From positions 7,655 to 71,654 of the forward strand of contig WRJC01000014.1 of the NCBI GenBank assembly GCA_009782405.1: a DNA stretch of 64,000 nucleotides. The letters are read 5' to 3'. This DNA comes from Oscillospiraceae bacterium. Its GTDB lineage: Bacteria > Bacillota_A > Clostridia > Oscillospirales > WRJC01. The position numbers and the translations under genes are program-made. The stretch's first letter is position 1; each line of letters opens with the position of its first letter. A model generated the notes under the pieces. It was not told the origin of the DNA, searched no databases, and saw nothing but the letters and a program-made list of their open reading frames with translations. This document shows, piece after piece, positions 43,809 to 53,238 of this stretch.

Positions 43809-44369
43809 TCATTTTATCGTTTCGCCGGCTTTTCTGCCCTCGGCCATCGCGCGGGCGGCAAAATATGCCGTTTGGCGCTTGTAGTCGTTGTTCCAGCGGT
43901 TTATTCCCACATAGTCGAATATGGCCGCGCCGGTATGTCGGCAAAACCTGTCCATTTGTTCAAGACAAGTCAGCATGCCCCCGCCGCTGCCCCCGGGAGA
44001 AGCGACAAGCAAAACTTGCTTTCCCGAAAGCGCGCTGTTTTGCCCGAATTCGCAGCGCCGCAGCCTGTCCATGAAACTTTTTAGCCCTTCCGCGCTTTCG
44101 CCCCAATACACCGGAGTGATTATGCAAAGCATATCTGATTCGCGCACTTTTTTTTGCGCCGCTTCGAAACCGTCGCCGCCGTATTCGCATTTGTGCTCTT
44201 TCGGGCAAATGCCCCAACCATCGCCACAACATCGGCAGCTTCCGATTCCGTCCATTTTAAGCATTTCCACTTCCGCGCCGCCGTCCGCCGCGCCTCTGGC
44301 GACTTCCTCCATTATTGAATGGCATAAGCCGTCTTTTTTCGGATTTCCCGACACGACAAGATATTTCAT
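43809..44369 (-). CDS. Flavodoxin-like NAD(P)H-dependent FMN/iron-sulfur oxidoreductase
   Basis: A 186-residue flavoprotein. The phosphate loop is S-G-N-P-K-K-D-G; a cysteine cluster C-R-C-C-G-D-G-W-G-I-C near residue 45 resembles the compact motif of iron-sulfur flavoproteins; P-V-Y-W-G-E-S-A-E follows at the flavin edge. It is probably an electron-transfer or quinone/nitro reductase. The ATG at 44369 has GGGGA about 9 nt upstream. First gene of an operon with the beta-mannosidase (32-nt gap); the functional link is unclear. Confidence 0.85.
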   Translation of the reverse strand: MKYLVVSGNPKKDGLCHSIMEEVARGAADGGAEVEMLKMDGIGSCRCCGDGWGICPKEHKCEYGGDGFEAAQKKVRESDMLCIITPVYWGESAEGLKSFMDRLRRCEFGQNSALSGKQVLLVASPGGSGGGMLTCLEQMDRFCRHTGAAIFDYVGINRWNNDYKRQTAYFAARAMAEGRKAGETIK

Positions 44370-44413
44370 CGTTTCCATTCCCCGCTTTCTTTATTATTGC
44401 CCCGGCTTTTTTT

Positions 44414-44442
44414 ATTATACGCCGGAATTCGAATAAAATCAA
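44414..44442 (-). promoter_or_regulatory. Promoter of the flavodoxin-like/GH2 operon
   Basis: On the minus strand TTGATT (44442-44437), 17 bp, TATAAT (44419-44414). Divergent from the topB promoter. Confidence 0.7.
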
Positions 44443-44459
44443 GTCTTTTTTAATATTTG

Positions 44460-44488
44460 TTGCAATATTTCATCCCGGGATGTATAAT
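44460..44488 (+). promoter_or_regulatory. Promoter of topB
   Basis: TTGCAA (44460-44465), 17 bp, TATAAT (44483-44488), 31 nt before the topB ATG. Confidence 0.8.
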
Positions 44489-44519
44489 GGTATCATGAAA
44501 AAATAAATGGAGGTTGAAA

Positions 44520-46661
44520 ATGCGACTTGTCATAGCGGAAAAACCCTCAGTCGGTCGCGAGCTGGCCGGCATTTTGGGCGCAAAAGAAAAAAAAGACGGA
44601 TATATGGCGGGAAACGGGTACATTGTCAGTTGGGCGATAGGCCATCTGACCGAACTTGCGGCGCCGGATGACTACGACGATAAATTCAAAGTCTGGAAAT
44701 TGGAGACATTGCCGATAATGCCGGACAAATTCAAAACTTTGGTGTCAAAAAAGACTTCGCAGCAATACAAAACGTTAAAAGATTTGATGAACGGCGGCGA
44801 AGTGACGGAAATAATATGCGCCACGGACGCGGGGCGGGAAGGGGAACTCATATTCCGCCGCATATACGAAAAAACGAATTGCCGCAAGCCGGTGAAGCGC
44901 CTTTGGATTTCGAGCATGGAGACATCGTCGATAAAACAGGGATTTGCCGCGATGAAGGACTGGGGCGAATACGATAACCTATACTATGCTGCGGACTGCC
45001 GGCAAAAAGCGGATTGGTTGGTCGGGATGAATCTCACCCGAATGTACAGCATATTGCACGGACGCACGTTGAACACCGGCAGAGTCCAAACCCCGACGTT
45101 AGCTTTGATCGTGAAGCGGCAAGACGAAATTGAAAACTTCAAGCCGGAAACATATTTCAACCTCATCGCGAATCTCGGGAGCTTTTTGGCATATGCGAAA
45201 GTGGGCAAAAAAAGCGAAGCAGAGGATATAATTGAGCGAAGCCGCAAAACGGATGCTGTGGTCAAAAGCGTGGAAAAGCAAAAGAAGCGCGAAAATCCGC
45301 CGCCGCTTTATGACCTCACGAACTTGCAGCGCGATGCGAACCGCTATTTTGGTTCCTCCGCTCAACAAACCCTCGACGCCATGCAAAACATGTACGAACA
45401 CAAACTCGTGACATATCCCCGCACAGACAGCCGCTATATAACCTCGGACATGGAAGCGCCGACCAAGGGCTTGATAGAAAACCTGCTTGGCGCGGGGGTT
45501 TACGACAATATGACATCCGAGCGGTACAACCGCGACAAAATAACCGTGAGACAAATAGTGAACGACAAAAAAGTCACCGACCACCACGCCATTTTGCCGA
45601 CGGCGAAAGTATTGGCGGAAACATACAATAATTTGCCCGCGATCGAAAAGAAAATACTGACTTTGATCATATACAGGCTTATCGTTTCCGTATATACCGC
45701 TCATGTATACATGGCAACGAAAGTGGGGCTCGACATAGCAGGCACGGAATTTGCGGCGAATGGCAAAGAAATACTCGATTACGGCTACCGTACCGTGGAG
45801 GAACGCTTGAAATCGGTTTTGCAGGATTCTTCCGACAAATCAAAACGGGCGGATTCGCTATTCGACGTCATATTGCCCGAAATGGAGCAGGGGAGCGTAT
45901 TTCCGGTGGTTGAAATGACATACGAGGAAAAACAGACGCAGCCTCCGCGCCCATACACGGAAGACACGCTGCTTTCGGCGATGGAAACAGCGGGTAAGGC
46001 GATAGATGACGCAGAACTGCGAGAAGCGATGAAAGAAAGCGGTTTGGGAACTCCGGCCACGAGGGCATCGATAATAGAGCATATCATAAAGTGCGGATAC
46101 ATGAACCGCGAAGCCAAAAATCTGGTGCCGACGCAAGCGGGCAAACTGTATATTTCCCTGGTGCGAAAAGAAGTGAAAGAACCGGAAATGACGGCAAAAT
46201 GGGAAAAACAATTATCGGAAATACAAAAGGGCGAACTGTCGGGCGAAATTTTCATGGAAGGGATATCCAAATTTTTGAACGAAGTTATAGCGGAAACAAA
46301 AAACAGCCCGCCGAGCGAAAACGCGCCGTCGCTATTTGCAAATACCCGCGAAATAGCCGGCATATGCCCGAGGTGCGGCAAAAACGTGGTAGATTTGCCA
46401 AAAAGCTACTCCTGCGAAAGCGGCAAGGGTGGATGCGGATTTGCGATATGGAAAAAAATGTCGGAAAAGAGCGTCAGCATGGCGCAGGCGAAAAAACTTT
46501 TGGCAAAAGGGAAAACAGATTTGTTGAAAGGGTTCAAAAGCAAAGCCGGAAAGCCGTTTGACGCAATTTTGGCGATAGGCGAAAAAGAAGGATTGAAGCA
46601 AGTGGTTTTTGAGTTTTCCAATGATGCAAAAAATGCGGAGGATCCCGAAAAAAAATCATGA
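44520..46661 (+). CDS. topB: DNA topoisomerase III (type IA)
   Basis: A 713-residue type IA topoisomerase that decatenates DNA by single-strand passage. The TOPRIM domain has I-A-E-K-P-S-V and D-A-G-R-E-G-E-L-I; the nicking tyrosine is Y299 in V-T-Y-P-R-T-D-S-R-Y; G-L-G-T-P-A-T-R follows near residue 500. The C-terminus has one zinc-finger-like segment (C-P-R-C-G...C...C-G). The size and motifs fit TopB rather than TopA; plasmid-type relatives also exist, but no mobility genes are near. ATG 44520 has GGAGG 6 nt upstream. Confidence 0.95.
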   Translation: MRLVIAEKPSVGRELAGILGAKEKKDGYMAGNGYIVSWAIGHLTELAAPDDYDDKFKVWKLETLPIMPDKFKTLVSKKTSQQYKTLKDLMNGGEVTEIICATDAGREGELIFRRIYEKTNCRKPVKRLWISSMETSSIKQGFAAMKDWGEYDNLYYAADCRQKADWLVGMNLTRMYSILHGRTLNTGRVQTPTLALIVKRQDEIENFKPETYFNLIANLGSFLAYAKVGKKSEAEDIIERSRKTDAVVKSVEKQKKRENPPPLYDLTNLQRDANRYFGSSAQQTLDAMQNMYEHKLVTYPRTDSRYITSDMEAPTKGLIENLLGAGVYDNMTSERYNRDKITVRQIVNDKKVTDHHAILPTAKVLAETYNNLPAIEKKILTLIIYRLIVSVYTAHVYMATKVGLDIAGTEFAANGKEILDYGYRTVEERLKSVLQDSSDKSKRADSLFDVILPEMEQGSVFPVVEMTYEEKQTQPPRPYTEDTLLSAMETAGKAIDDAELREAMKESGLGTPATRASIIEHIIKCGYMNREAKNLVPTQAGKLYISLVRKEVKEPEMTAKWEKQLSEIQKGELSGEIFMEGISKFLNEVIAETKNSPPSENAPSLFANTREIAGICPRCGKNVVDLPKSYSCESGKGGCGFAIWKKMSEKSVSMAQAKKLLAKGKTDLLKGFKSKAGKPFDAILAIGEKEGLKQVVFEFSNDAKNAEDPEKKS

Positions 46662-46713
46662 TCTCCAAAAGTTGTATTTCTATATAATTGTCAATTATTT
46701 TATATTCATTTTT

Positions 46714-48027
46714 TCATGTGCTGACATCGTAATCGATGGGCAGCATATCCATATCGGCAGAAAACAGGGAAGTCTGTTCCATGTTCTGCATGAAGACAAA
46801 TTCGTCCGCCCACAATTTGTTTCGCAGGTTGGGGTTTCCCAACATGTTTTGTCCGCAATATTTGCCTCTGCAGGTGATGAAATATTTGCTTTTTGACAAA
46901 GAAACGCGCATATATTTCAAGCTTTCGAACGTCAAAAGCGAAGCTTTTCTCGCAGCGACGATCTTTTTGGCGCTTGTGATCCCTATTCCGGGAACCCGAA
47001 GCAGCGTTTCGTAGTCTGCGGAGTTTATCTCCACGGGAAACATCCCGATGTTTCGGAGCGCATATGCGGCTTTCGGGTCAATGTCGAAATCGAGGTTCGG
47101 CGAATTTTCAGGAAGTATTTCGTCCGGGCTCATGCCATACAGCTTGACGAGCCTGTCCGCCTGATACAACCGCCGCCCGCGCCATTTCGGCGTTTTGTAT
47201 CCGTTTTGGCCGGAAGCGTCGAAGGGGGAATAATAAACCCTGCGCAAATCGAATTTCTTGTAAAGGGAATCCGCAAGGACGGTTATGGTCCTGTCGCTTT
47301 CGCCCATCGCCCCCACCATCATTTGCGTGGTTTGCCCCGCAGGGGCAAAAAGCCGCCCTGTTTCAGAACGCGCTTTTGCGCCTTTTGACGGATTAAACTC
47401 CTTATAAAAATCATTCACCGCCGCCATCGGCGAAAGTATGTTTTTTCGCGTCTTTTGTTTCGCCAATATTTTGTAGCCTTCGCTGTGCGGAAGCTCGATA
47501 TTCACGCTCACCCTGTCTGCGAGAAACCCGAGCTGCCGAATCAGGAGCGGATCCGTCCCGGGCATTATTTTCGCATGGACATAGCCGTCATAGCCGCGCT
47601 TTTGCCGGATCGCTTTCAAAGTGTCGATTATAAGCTCCTCGGTGTAATCGGCGTTTTTGCATATTGCCGAAGTGATGAAAACGCCGTGGCCGCATTCGTT
47701 CGCCGTCGCCAGCGCCAAATCCGCTATTTCTTCGGCATTGTGGGTATATCTCCGCTTGTCTTTTGAACAGCGGCAGCCGCAATAGGCGCAATTGAAAGAG
47801 CAGTCGTTTGAAACGAAAACTTTGGGGACTGTCGGTGGAGAAAGTTTTGATTTTATGTTTGATATGCTTTTTCCTATCGCGGCCAAATCGTTTTCGCCCG
47901 CTGTTTCCGCGCTGTAATCTCCTCTTGCGAACCTATCTCCGTCGGCGATGTCGTAAGCGGCATCCTCCCGCATGAGCGAAATTTTATCTTGGAATGAAGG
48001 CGTTTTTTGCATTATGATGTTTGGCAT
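46714..48027 (-). CDS. Radical SAM protein with helix-hairpin-helix, putative DNA modification/repair
   Basis: A 437-residue radical SAM enzyme. C76-x3-C80-x2-C83 (C-S-F-N-C-A-Y-C) binds the 4Fe-4S cluster; two more cysteines follow at once (G-C-R-C). A C-terminal helix-hairpin-helix region (L-R-V-P-G-I-G-I-T-S-A-K-K-I near residue 355) suggests DNA binding. This matches the family annotated as putative DNA modification/repair radical SAM protein, which often sits beside a uracil-DNA-glycosylase-like partner; none is present here. GAGAGGA precedes the ATG at 48027. Divergent from the unknown gene at 48206. Confidence 0.88.
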   Translation of the reverse strand: MPNIIMQKTPSFQDKISLMREDAAYDIADGDRFARGDYSAETAGENDLAAIGKSISNIKSKLSPPTVPKVFVSNDCSFNCAYCGCRCSKDKRRYTHNAEEIADLALATANECGHGVFITSAICKNADYTEELIIDTLKAIRQKRGYDGYVHAKIMPGTDPLLIRQLGFLADRVSVNIELPHSEGYKILAKQKTRKNILSPMAAVNDFYKEFNPSKGAKARSETGRLFAPAGQTTQMMVGAMGESDRTITVLADSLYKKFDLRRVYYSPFDASGQNGYKTPKWRGRRLYQADRLVKLYGMSPDEILPENSPNLDFDIDPKAAYALRNIGMFPVEINSADYETLLRVPGIGITSAKKIVAARKASLLTFESLKYMRVSLSKSKYFITCRGKYCGQNMLGNPNLRNKLWADEFVFMQNMEQTSLFSADMDMLPIDYDVST

Positions 48028-48059
48028 ATACGATTCCTCTCTTCGCTTTTGTTGAATAT

Positions 48060-48089
48060 ATTATACCATGCAAAACGCACGTTTGTCAA
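48060..48089 (-). promoter_or_regulatory. Promoter of the radical SAM gene
   Basis: On the minus strand TTGACA (48089-48084), 18 bp, TATAAT (48065-48060), about 33 nt before the ATG. Confidence 0.8.
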
Positions 48090-48139
48090 GGGCAAATTAC
48101 TCAAATTAAAAAATATTTTCCTAAAACAAGAAAATATTG

Positions 48140-48168
48140 TTGACAAAAAAATATGAATGTAGTATAAT
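48140..48168 (+). promoter_or_regulatory. Perfect consensus promoter of the 48206 gene
   Basis: TTGACA (48140-48145), 17 bp, TATAAT (48163-48168), 37 nt before the ATG. It fixes the start downstream of 48168. Confidence 0.85.
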
Positions 48169-48205
48169 GGACTCATACTCAATTGCCCGAAAGGAAAAAA
48201 TCGAC

Positions 48206-49336
48206 ATGGTCACGAAAATGACTCTCGCGCATTTTTTGAACAAAGAAGCATTCGAAACAATCAGGGAGCGGCTCATAAAACCTTCAAAAAACGAAAAGAA
48301 TAAAAACCTGACTTACACTTCTTGCTGCGAACCCATCACCGAAATCAGCCTCCGGGAAACCGACAAAACGAAACCGGTCCACGCATATGTAATGCAGGTT
48401 ACGCTTGACTGCACAAAAAAGGAAGCGGAAACAGATTTTTGGGATTGGGTCGCGGCTCTCTATCAGGAAAAATTTTCAATCAAAAATATCAAAGATTTTC
48501 CGGAATACGAAAAATTTGTATGCGACTACGCAGAATATGAAATGCGTTTGCCCGTAGACAATCCGGACAAAGCGCTCGCCAAAATAACTTCGAAAGGCCG
48601 CTGGCTGCCCGAACAGCTGGACAAAGAAATGTGGGACAGCCATAAACAAAAATTCGGGCAATACAATTTCTATTTTTCAAAAGACGGAAAATCGAATTTT
48701 TTGGTCCGCGCCTGCTGCGACGGGTCATTGTTGAAGAAAAAATGCGCAGATCCGGGAAAAATCCGCGCAAATGGGGTCGATCCCGATTATGTCTTGGATC
48801 CGGAAACCGAAGAACTGTACATGAGCGCCTGGAAAGTCAGGGCGATGTCGGCGAACCGCGTCAACAAAGCGGTTTATGCCCCTGAAGAAATAAAAAAGGT
48901 TTTGGCTAACGGATACAGGACGGTCGCTTCGGAATTCATCGATTTGGCGAAAAAACGCGAACTGAAACCGGACGTGCAGTACACTCCGGCAAAAAAAGCT
49001 TGGAAATGCGCGTACAGCGACAAAAAGGCAAAGCGGGTGATTTTCACCGTTTTCGCATCTCCCGGCGAATTGAAAATCAAGGCGAACCTATTCGCCATTG
49101 ACAAATATTTGAAAAACCACAACCTTTCGGGCGCGATAAAAAGCCAATTGCTGAACAATTGCTGGAACTGCGGGGAATGCACCGGAAATAACTGCCGCAG
49201 GGGCGTGAAATTTTCGATGGATGGGCAATCGCATTACAAATGCATCGGCGGGGCTTTCACTTTTATTAATCTCGAAATTGCGGATTTCCGCAAAATCATC
49301 GAATTGACAGAATCGGAATTGAATGAGGCGCGATGA
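48206..49336 (+). CDS. Unknown protein with C-terminal cysteine cluster
   Basis: A 376-residue soluble, lysine-rich protein that I do not recognise. The C-terminus carries C319-x2-C322-x2-C325-x4-C330 and C346 (C-W-N-C-G-E-C, then N-N-C-R-R-G, then Y-K-C-I-G-G-A-F-T-F), a likely zinc or iron-sulfur site. Further cysteine pairs occur at T-S-C-C-E and R-A-C-C-D. There is no signal peptide. Earlier in-frame ATGs overlap the promoter; ATG 48206 has AAAGGAAAA upstream. It is divergent from the radical SAM gene across a 178-bp region with two consensus promoters, so common regulation is possible. Confidence 0.75.
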   Translation: MVTKMTLAHFLNKEAFETIRERLIKPSKNEKNKNLTYTSCCEPITEISLRETDKTKPVHAYVMQVTLDCTKKEAETDFWDWVAALYQEKFSIKNIKDFPEYEKFVCDYAEYEMRLPVDNPDKALAKITSKGRWLPEQLDKEMWDSHKQKFGQYNFYFSKDGKSNFLVRACCDGSLLKKKCADPGKIRANGVDPDYVLDPETEELYMSAWKVRAMSANRVNKAVYAPEEIKKVLANGYRTVASEFIDLAKKRELKPDVQYTPAKKAWKCAYSDKKAKRVIFTVFASPGELKIKANLFAIDKYLKNHNLSGAIKSQLLNNCWNCGECTGNNCRRGVKFSMDGQSHYKCIGGAFTFINLEIADFRKIIELTESELNEAR

Positions 49337-49355
49337 CAATATGCGGCCATTATGA

Positions 49356-50675
49356 CTATATATGTTTTTTGACAATCATTACACGGCCATCCTGCTTAGG
49401 AAATATAATCTCCTGCCGCCCGTCTCCATCGACGTCCGCGATACGCGAATGAACTTCGCCGTTATAAAAATAATCTTTGATTTGAGAGTCGCCAAACGGC
49501 GCTTCACCCAAAAGATTTCCTTGCAAATCCATGAACATGGCTTTCAATTGAAACCGGACTGTCTGATAACACCGGTGATATTCTGAAATCGGACCCGAAA
49601 CAAAAGGCATATGCGCTTGTTGCGAAAGGAATATCTCAGGCTCTGATTCAGGCGCCCATTGTATAATATGGCAACGCGACGGCAGCAGCTTCAAATTTAA
49701 TTTTTTATGCTCTTCAGAATCGAAAGCAGTCCATGGCAGAATATTGGTTATATCTTTTATGTTTTTTCCGTTCCCGGAAAACAACAAGCCTCTTTTATTG
49801 CTTCCCCATAATTCCGATATGAAGACAATCCGGCCTTTGTTATGATTCGGCGCGGAAGTATGGGCTATCCATTGCCCGTGTTCAAATTTTTCGGATATAT
49901 TCCATATTACATCGCCTTTAAAATCAAGAAGGATACCCTTTTCCACCAATATTTGGAAATTTCCTTCGCCCAAAAAATTTCCCATAGCTATGTCGTCGAA
50001 ATGAGAATCGTCAATATAGCCATCTACCCTTTTGCGGAGCATAACCGTCCCGTCGTGGTCCAGAAGCACCAAATCGCCCGCGTTCGGTTCGGTTCGTTTG
50101 CCGCTCCAGTCAATATGGCAATCTACCGTGCAGAAAGCTATTTCATCAAAACCGTCACCGTCTATGTCTGCAAAATGGATTTCGTGGCCGCAATCATTGC
50201 GAAATCCTCCGGTTTTCCATATTTCTTTGAAATCAGTATCCAAGGCGACAATTTCCCCTCCGGCAATATATGCGACAATAGAAATCTCTTCAAATGCGGA
50301 AATTTTTGCCACGCCGATAAGCGGTACATTTAATCCGTAGCTTTCTTTTTTGCCGGATTCCAATTTATATTCCCTTATCTTGTTCCCTTTTCCGTCAAAG
50401 GCGGCGATGCTTTTGCCGGCCGGAACTATTATTTCATCTCGACCGTCGCCGTCAATATCTGCGGCGCATATAATGGCCGTGCCCCAATTTCCGGTATTGT
50501 CGAGATTTTTTTCAAAAAGCAATTCGCTCTCTAAATTGAAAGTTTTCAACAGGGTTCCGCTTTGATTCAAGGAAATAAATTCCATTTTGCCATCGCCGTC
50601 CACATCGCCAACTTCAAACGAATAATTCGGATAATACTTTAAATCAACTTTTTCGTTTGCGATATAATAACTCAT
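49356..50675 (-). CDS. Cytosolic FG-GAP/VCBS-type beta-propeller protein
   Basis: A 439-residue protein with repeated calcium-binding loops: D-V-D-G-D-G-K, D-I-D-G-D-G-R-D-E, D-I-D-G-D-G-F-D-E and D-V-D-G-D-G-R-Q-E, spaced as in FG-GAP/VCBS propellers. No signal peptide or membrane anchor is visible, although such domains are usually extracellular. The fold also occurs in rhamnogalacturonan lyases (PL11), so a polysaccharide-active role is possible; catalytic residues cannot be assigned. ATG 50675 follows GGGGGAT. It lies 34 nt after the GH38 mannosidase gene, in the same operon. Confidence 0.8.
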   Translation of the reverse strand: MSYYIANEKVDLKYYPNYSFEVGDVDGDGKMEFISLNQSGTLLKTFNLESELLFEKNLDNTGNWGTAIICAADIDGDGRDEIIVPAGKSIAAFDGKGNKIREYKLESGKKESYGLNVPLIGVAKISAFEEISIVAYIAGGEIVALDTDFKEIWKTGGFRNDCGHEIHFADIDGDGFDEIAFCTVDCHIDWSGKRTEPNAGDLVLLDHDGTVMLRKRVDGYIDDSHFDDIAMGNFLGEGNFQILVEKGILLDFKGDVIWNISEKFEHGQWIAHTSAPNHNKGRIVFISELWGSNKRGLLFSGNGKNIKDITNILPWTAFDSEEHKKLNLKLLPSRCHIIQWAPESEPEIFLSQQAHMPFVSGPISEYHRCYQTVRFQLKAMFMDLQGNLLGEAPFGDSQIKDYFYNGEVHSRIADVDGDGRQEIIFPKQDGRVMIVKKHI

Positions 50676-50709
50676 TGTAAATAAATCCCCCGTGATTTTG
50701 TCCTTTTCA

Positions 50710-53214
50710 TCAAACAATTTTGAAAGAGCGGATTTCGTTTGCCTTGAGCGGAAAACAAATTTTGCCGCCGTTTGTTTTTGCATCTTGAACTGAAAGTTCT
50801 TTTTCGGTGAAATCCACCGCTGTGGCGCGCATAAATGACATCCCCGGCAAATTTATGCTGATTTCCGCTTGTTCAATTTCTTTTCCGGCGGTTTCGTAAA
50901 TGCGCAGCATATATCCGCCCGGAGAACATTTGAAGCAAGTCGCTATTATGTTTGGGTAGTTTGCGGACAAAAAGCTGTGCTTGGCGGGAAGGACTCCTTT
51001 GTGCGCCCCGCATTTATGGACCCTTGCGGGTACATTGAGCTCCCTGCCGGCTCTCGCCGCAGTTGCCGGATCGCATTCGCCTTTATGGGGCAAAAGCGCG
51101 AATTTGAAAGGTATGCTTTTTCCGATTTCAAAACCTCCGGAAGCGGACTCATCTTCGCTATAGCCTCCTCCGGAATACATCTTGTAACTCACCGCCCTCA
51201 TCAGGCAAATCGAAATGACGCTGTCTTTTACCGCATTTCCCGGAATTCCGGCATTCAAAACGGTCAGGCCGGCAATGTTGTCGCTGTAATCCATGAAATC
51301 CACGGCGGGGTATTCGCCCTGTTTTGTCTCGGTGTGCCCGAACGGGATCCCGCGGATGATTTTCGCGCTTTTCGCATTCGAATTTACGGGGATCGCTGAA
51401 AGGTAGCGCACATCTTTTGAGCGGTTTTCGATGGCTCCCTCGACAATAATTTGAGGAATATCGTTATATACCGTAATCTTGGACCAAAAGCAGTTTCCGC
51501 CGAAATCTTCGCAATCGAGCGCAAACTCTTGTTTTAAAGCGTTTTTGGAGATTTTGGCGGAAATTTCAATGTCTTTTGAATACAACGAACCCGGCGCGCC
51601 GTATATCGGTTTTGATTTGTCGAAAGGCACGGAAGCGGAAGCGTAGAGAGGTTCGTACAATTCCCAAAAATCGCCCGTATCAAGCTGTTTGACCATCATC
51701 GCCCCGTGGGGCCTGCTTGAATCGATGAGTTCTTCCCCGGATTTTAGCTTAATGCTTTCGATTGCGCCGTTTTTGTTGTTTATTTCGACGCAAAAAAAAT
51801 CATTTTCAAATTTGGTTTTTTTTGCAGGGTTTATTGGCTCCTGCTGAGTTTTTATTGGTTCTCCGCTTTTTGGAACGATGTGGAACACCTCGTAGCCCAT
51901 CGAAGGCAAAAGCGGGGCAAAATGCACGAATGCTTCGCGAAGCCCGCCATCGGGATAATGCTTGGCCTCCGAAAGTGCAAAAAGGAGCTCTTTTCCCGCG
52001 CTATCCAAAACCGAAATGTTTCCTGCGTTTTCCTGCTCGATTCCGATATGCACCGATACAAAATCGCGCCGCTCCCAGCAAAGCGGGTTGAAAACAAATA
52101 CGGAAATGCCTTCTCCCGAAGTGTCGGCGTTTTCGGACAATGTTTTCAACGCTTCGCCGGATACCAAGTCGGCCACAATCGCGGAAAATTCATAGCGGCT
52201 CATAATCAAGTCGAAAACTTTGTCAACATGGCATCCGCACAAATCGTCGTGGAATTGGTTGAAAAGCACATTGTCCCAAGCAAGCCCGAAATTTTTGTCC
52301 GAAATGGTTTTTTTTGCCATCGCCGAAAGGATTTCCGCAGTGGTGAGTTTTTCTTCAAGGGAGCGATTTTTGTGTTTTACCTCTATTCGCGAACTGTATA
52401 CTCCTTGGAATGTGGGGTTTAAATCCGCTTCGATTATTTGCAGCAGGTCGCGCGATTTTTCCATTTCGGCAAAATACTGGTCCGGGGTCGCCAAAATTAT
52501 TTTTATGTCCGAATGGGTTTTGTTGAATTCCGCGATTCGGGCGGGTATGCCGAAATCCGGCGCCCCGAGGTCTATTCCTTCCGCTAAAAGCAGCGCATCC
52601 GCAGCGGCAAATTTTTTTAGCTGCGTGGCCCGCTCGATTATCGCTTCATCGAAAGCTGCTTGGCTTTCGCGCGCCCCGCCGATCCCGCCGTAGCTAAAAG
52701 GCATATGGTGGCACAAAATTTCGCTTTTGTCAGGCGCCCTCCAGATAAAATCTTTGCAGGCGAAATCCGTGACGCGCGCGAACGCATGATATTTGAAACC
52801 CGCTTGTTTGACGAGTTGAGGGGTGTTCGGGGAATGGCCGAAACTGTCGAGCGTCCAGCCGATTTCGACATTCGCGTTTAAATTTTCGCGGCAATAGCCC
52901 ACACCTCTCAAAAATTGCCTCGCCAGCGATTCGCCGGAGGGGATGTTCATGTCAGCCATCGAATACATTCCGCACGTTATGCAAAGCCTTCCTTCGCGGA
53001 TAAATTCCATGAACGATTTTTTGCATTCGGGGTAACGCTCCAAAAAAGGTTCGATGTAGCAAACCTGCTCGAGCGTGAATTTATATTCCGGATCTTTTTT
53101 AAGGAGTTTGAGCGCATCCAAAATGTTTGAAAACCCCCACATCAAATATTCCTCCCGAGTCAGAAAAACTTCAGCGTCGAAATGCGTGTGCGGCACAAAA
53201 TACACTTTTAGCAT
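50710..53214 (-). CDS. Glycoside hydrolase family 38 alpha-mannosidase
   Basis: An 834-residue cytoplasmic exo-alpha-mannosidase. The N-terminal catalytic domain has V-P-H-T-H-F-D (zinc ligands H11 and D13; Phe in place of the usual Trp) and G-W-T-L-D-S-F-G-H with the nucleophile D123, plus N-Q-F-H-D-D-L-C-G later. Beta-sandwich domains make up the C-terminal half. With no signal peptide it should act on imported manno-oligosaccharides. AAGGGA precedes the ATG. It follows asnS by 25 nt and is followed by the FG-GAP gene. Confidence 0.93.
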   Translation of the reverse strand: MLKVYFVPHTHFDAEVFLTREEYLMWGFSNILDALKLLKKDPEYKFTLEQVCYIEPFLERYPECKKSFMEFIREGRLCITCGMYSMADMNIPSGESLARQFLRGVGYCRENLNANVEIGWTLDSFGHSPNTPQLVKQAGFKYHAFARVTDFACKDFIWRAPDKSEILCHHMPFSYGGIGGARESQAAFDEAIIERATQLKKFAAADALLLAEGIDLGAPDFGIPARIAEFNKTHSDIKIILATPDQYFAEMEKSRDLLQIIEADLNPTFQGVYSSRIEVKHKNRSLEEKLTTAEILSAMAKKTISDKNFGLAWDNVLFNQFHDDLCGCHVDKVFDLIMSRYEFSAIVADLVSGEALKTLSENADTSGEGISVFVFNPLCWERRDFVSVHIGIEQENAGNISVLDSAGKELLFALSEAKHYPDGGLREAFVHFAPLLPSMGYEVFHIVPKSGEPIKTQQEPINPAKKTKFENDFFCVEINNKNGAIESIKLKSGEELIDSSRPHGAMMVKQLDTGDFWELYEPLYASASVPFDKSKPIYGAPGSLYSKDIEISAKISKNALKQEFALDCEDFGGNCFWSKITVYNDIPQIIVEGAIENRSKDVRYLSAIPVNSNAKSAKIIRGIPFGHTETKQGEYPAVDFMDYSDNIAGLTVLNAGIPGNAVKDSVISICLMRAVSYKMYSGGGYSEDESASGGFEIGKSIPFKFALLPHKGECDPATAARAGRELNVPARVHKCGAHKGVLPAKHSFLSANYPNIIATCFKCSPGGYMLRIYETAGKEIEQAEISINLPGMSFMRATAVDFTEKELSVQDAKTNGGKICFPLKANEIRSFKIV

Positions 53215-53238
53215 TTTAAAAATCCCTTCTTTTTAAAA

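Noticed and set aside
46684..46698. Terminator between topB and the radical SAM gene
   Set aside because: ATAATTG-T-CAATTAT is a perfect but purely AT-rich 15-bp palindrome with no stable stem; termination cannot be supported.
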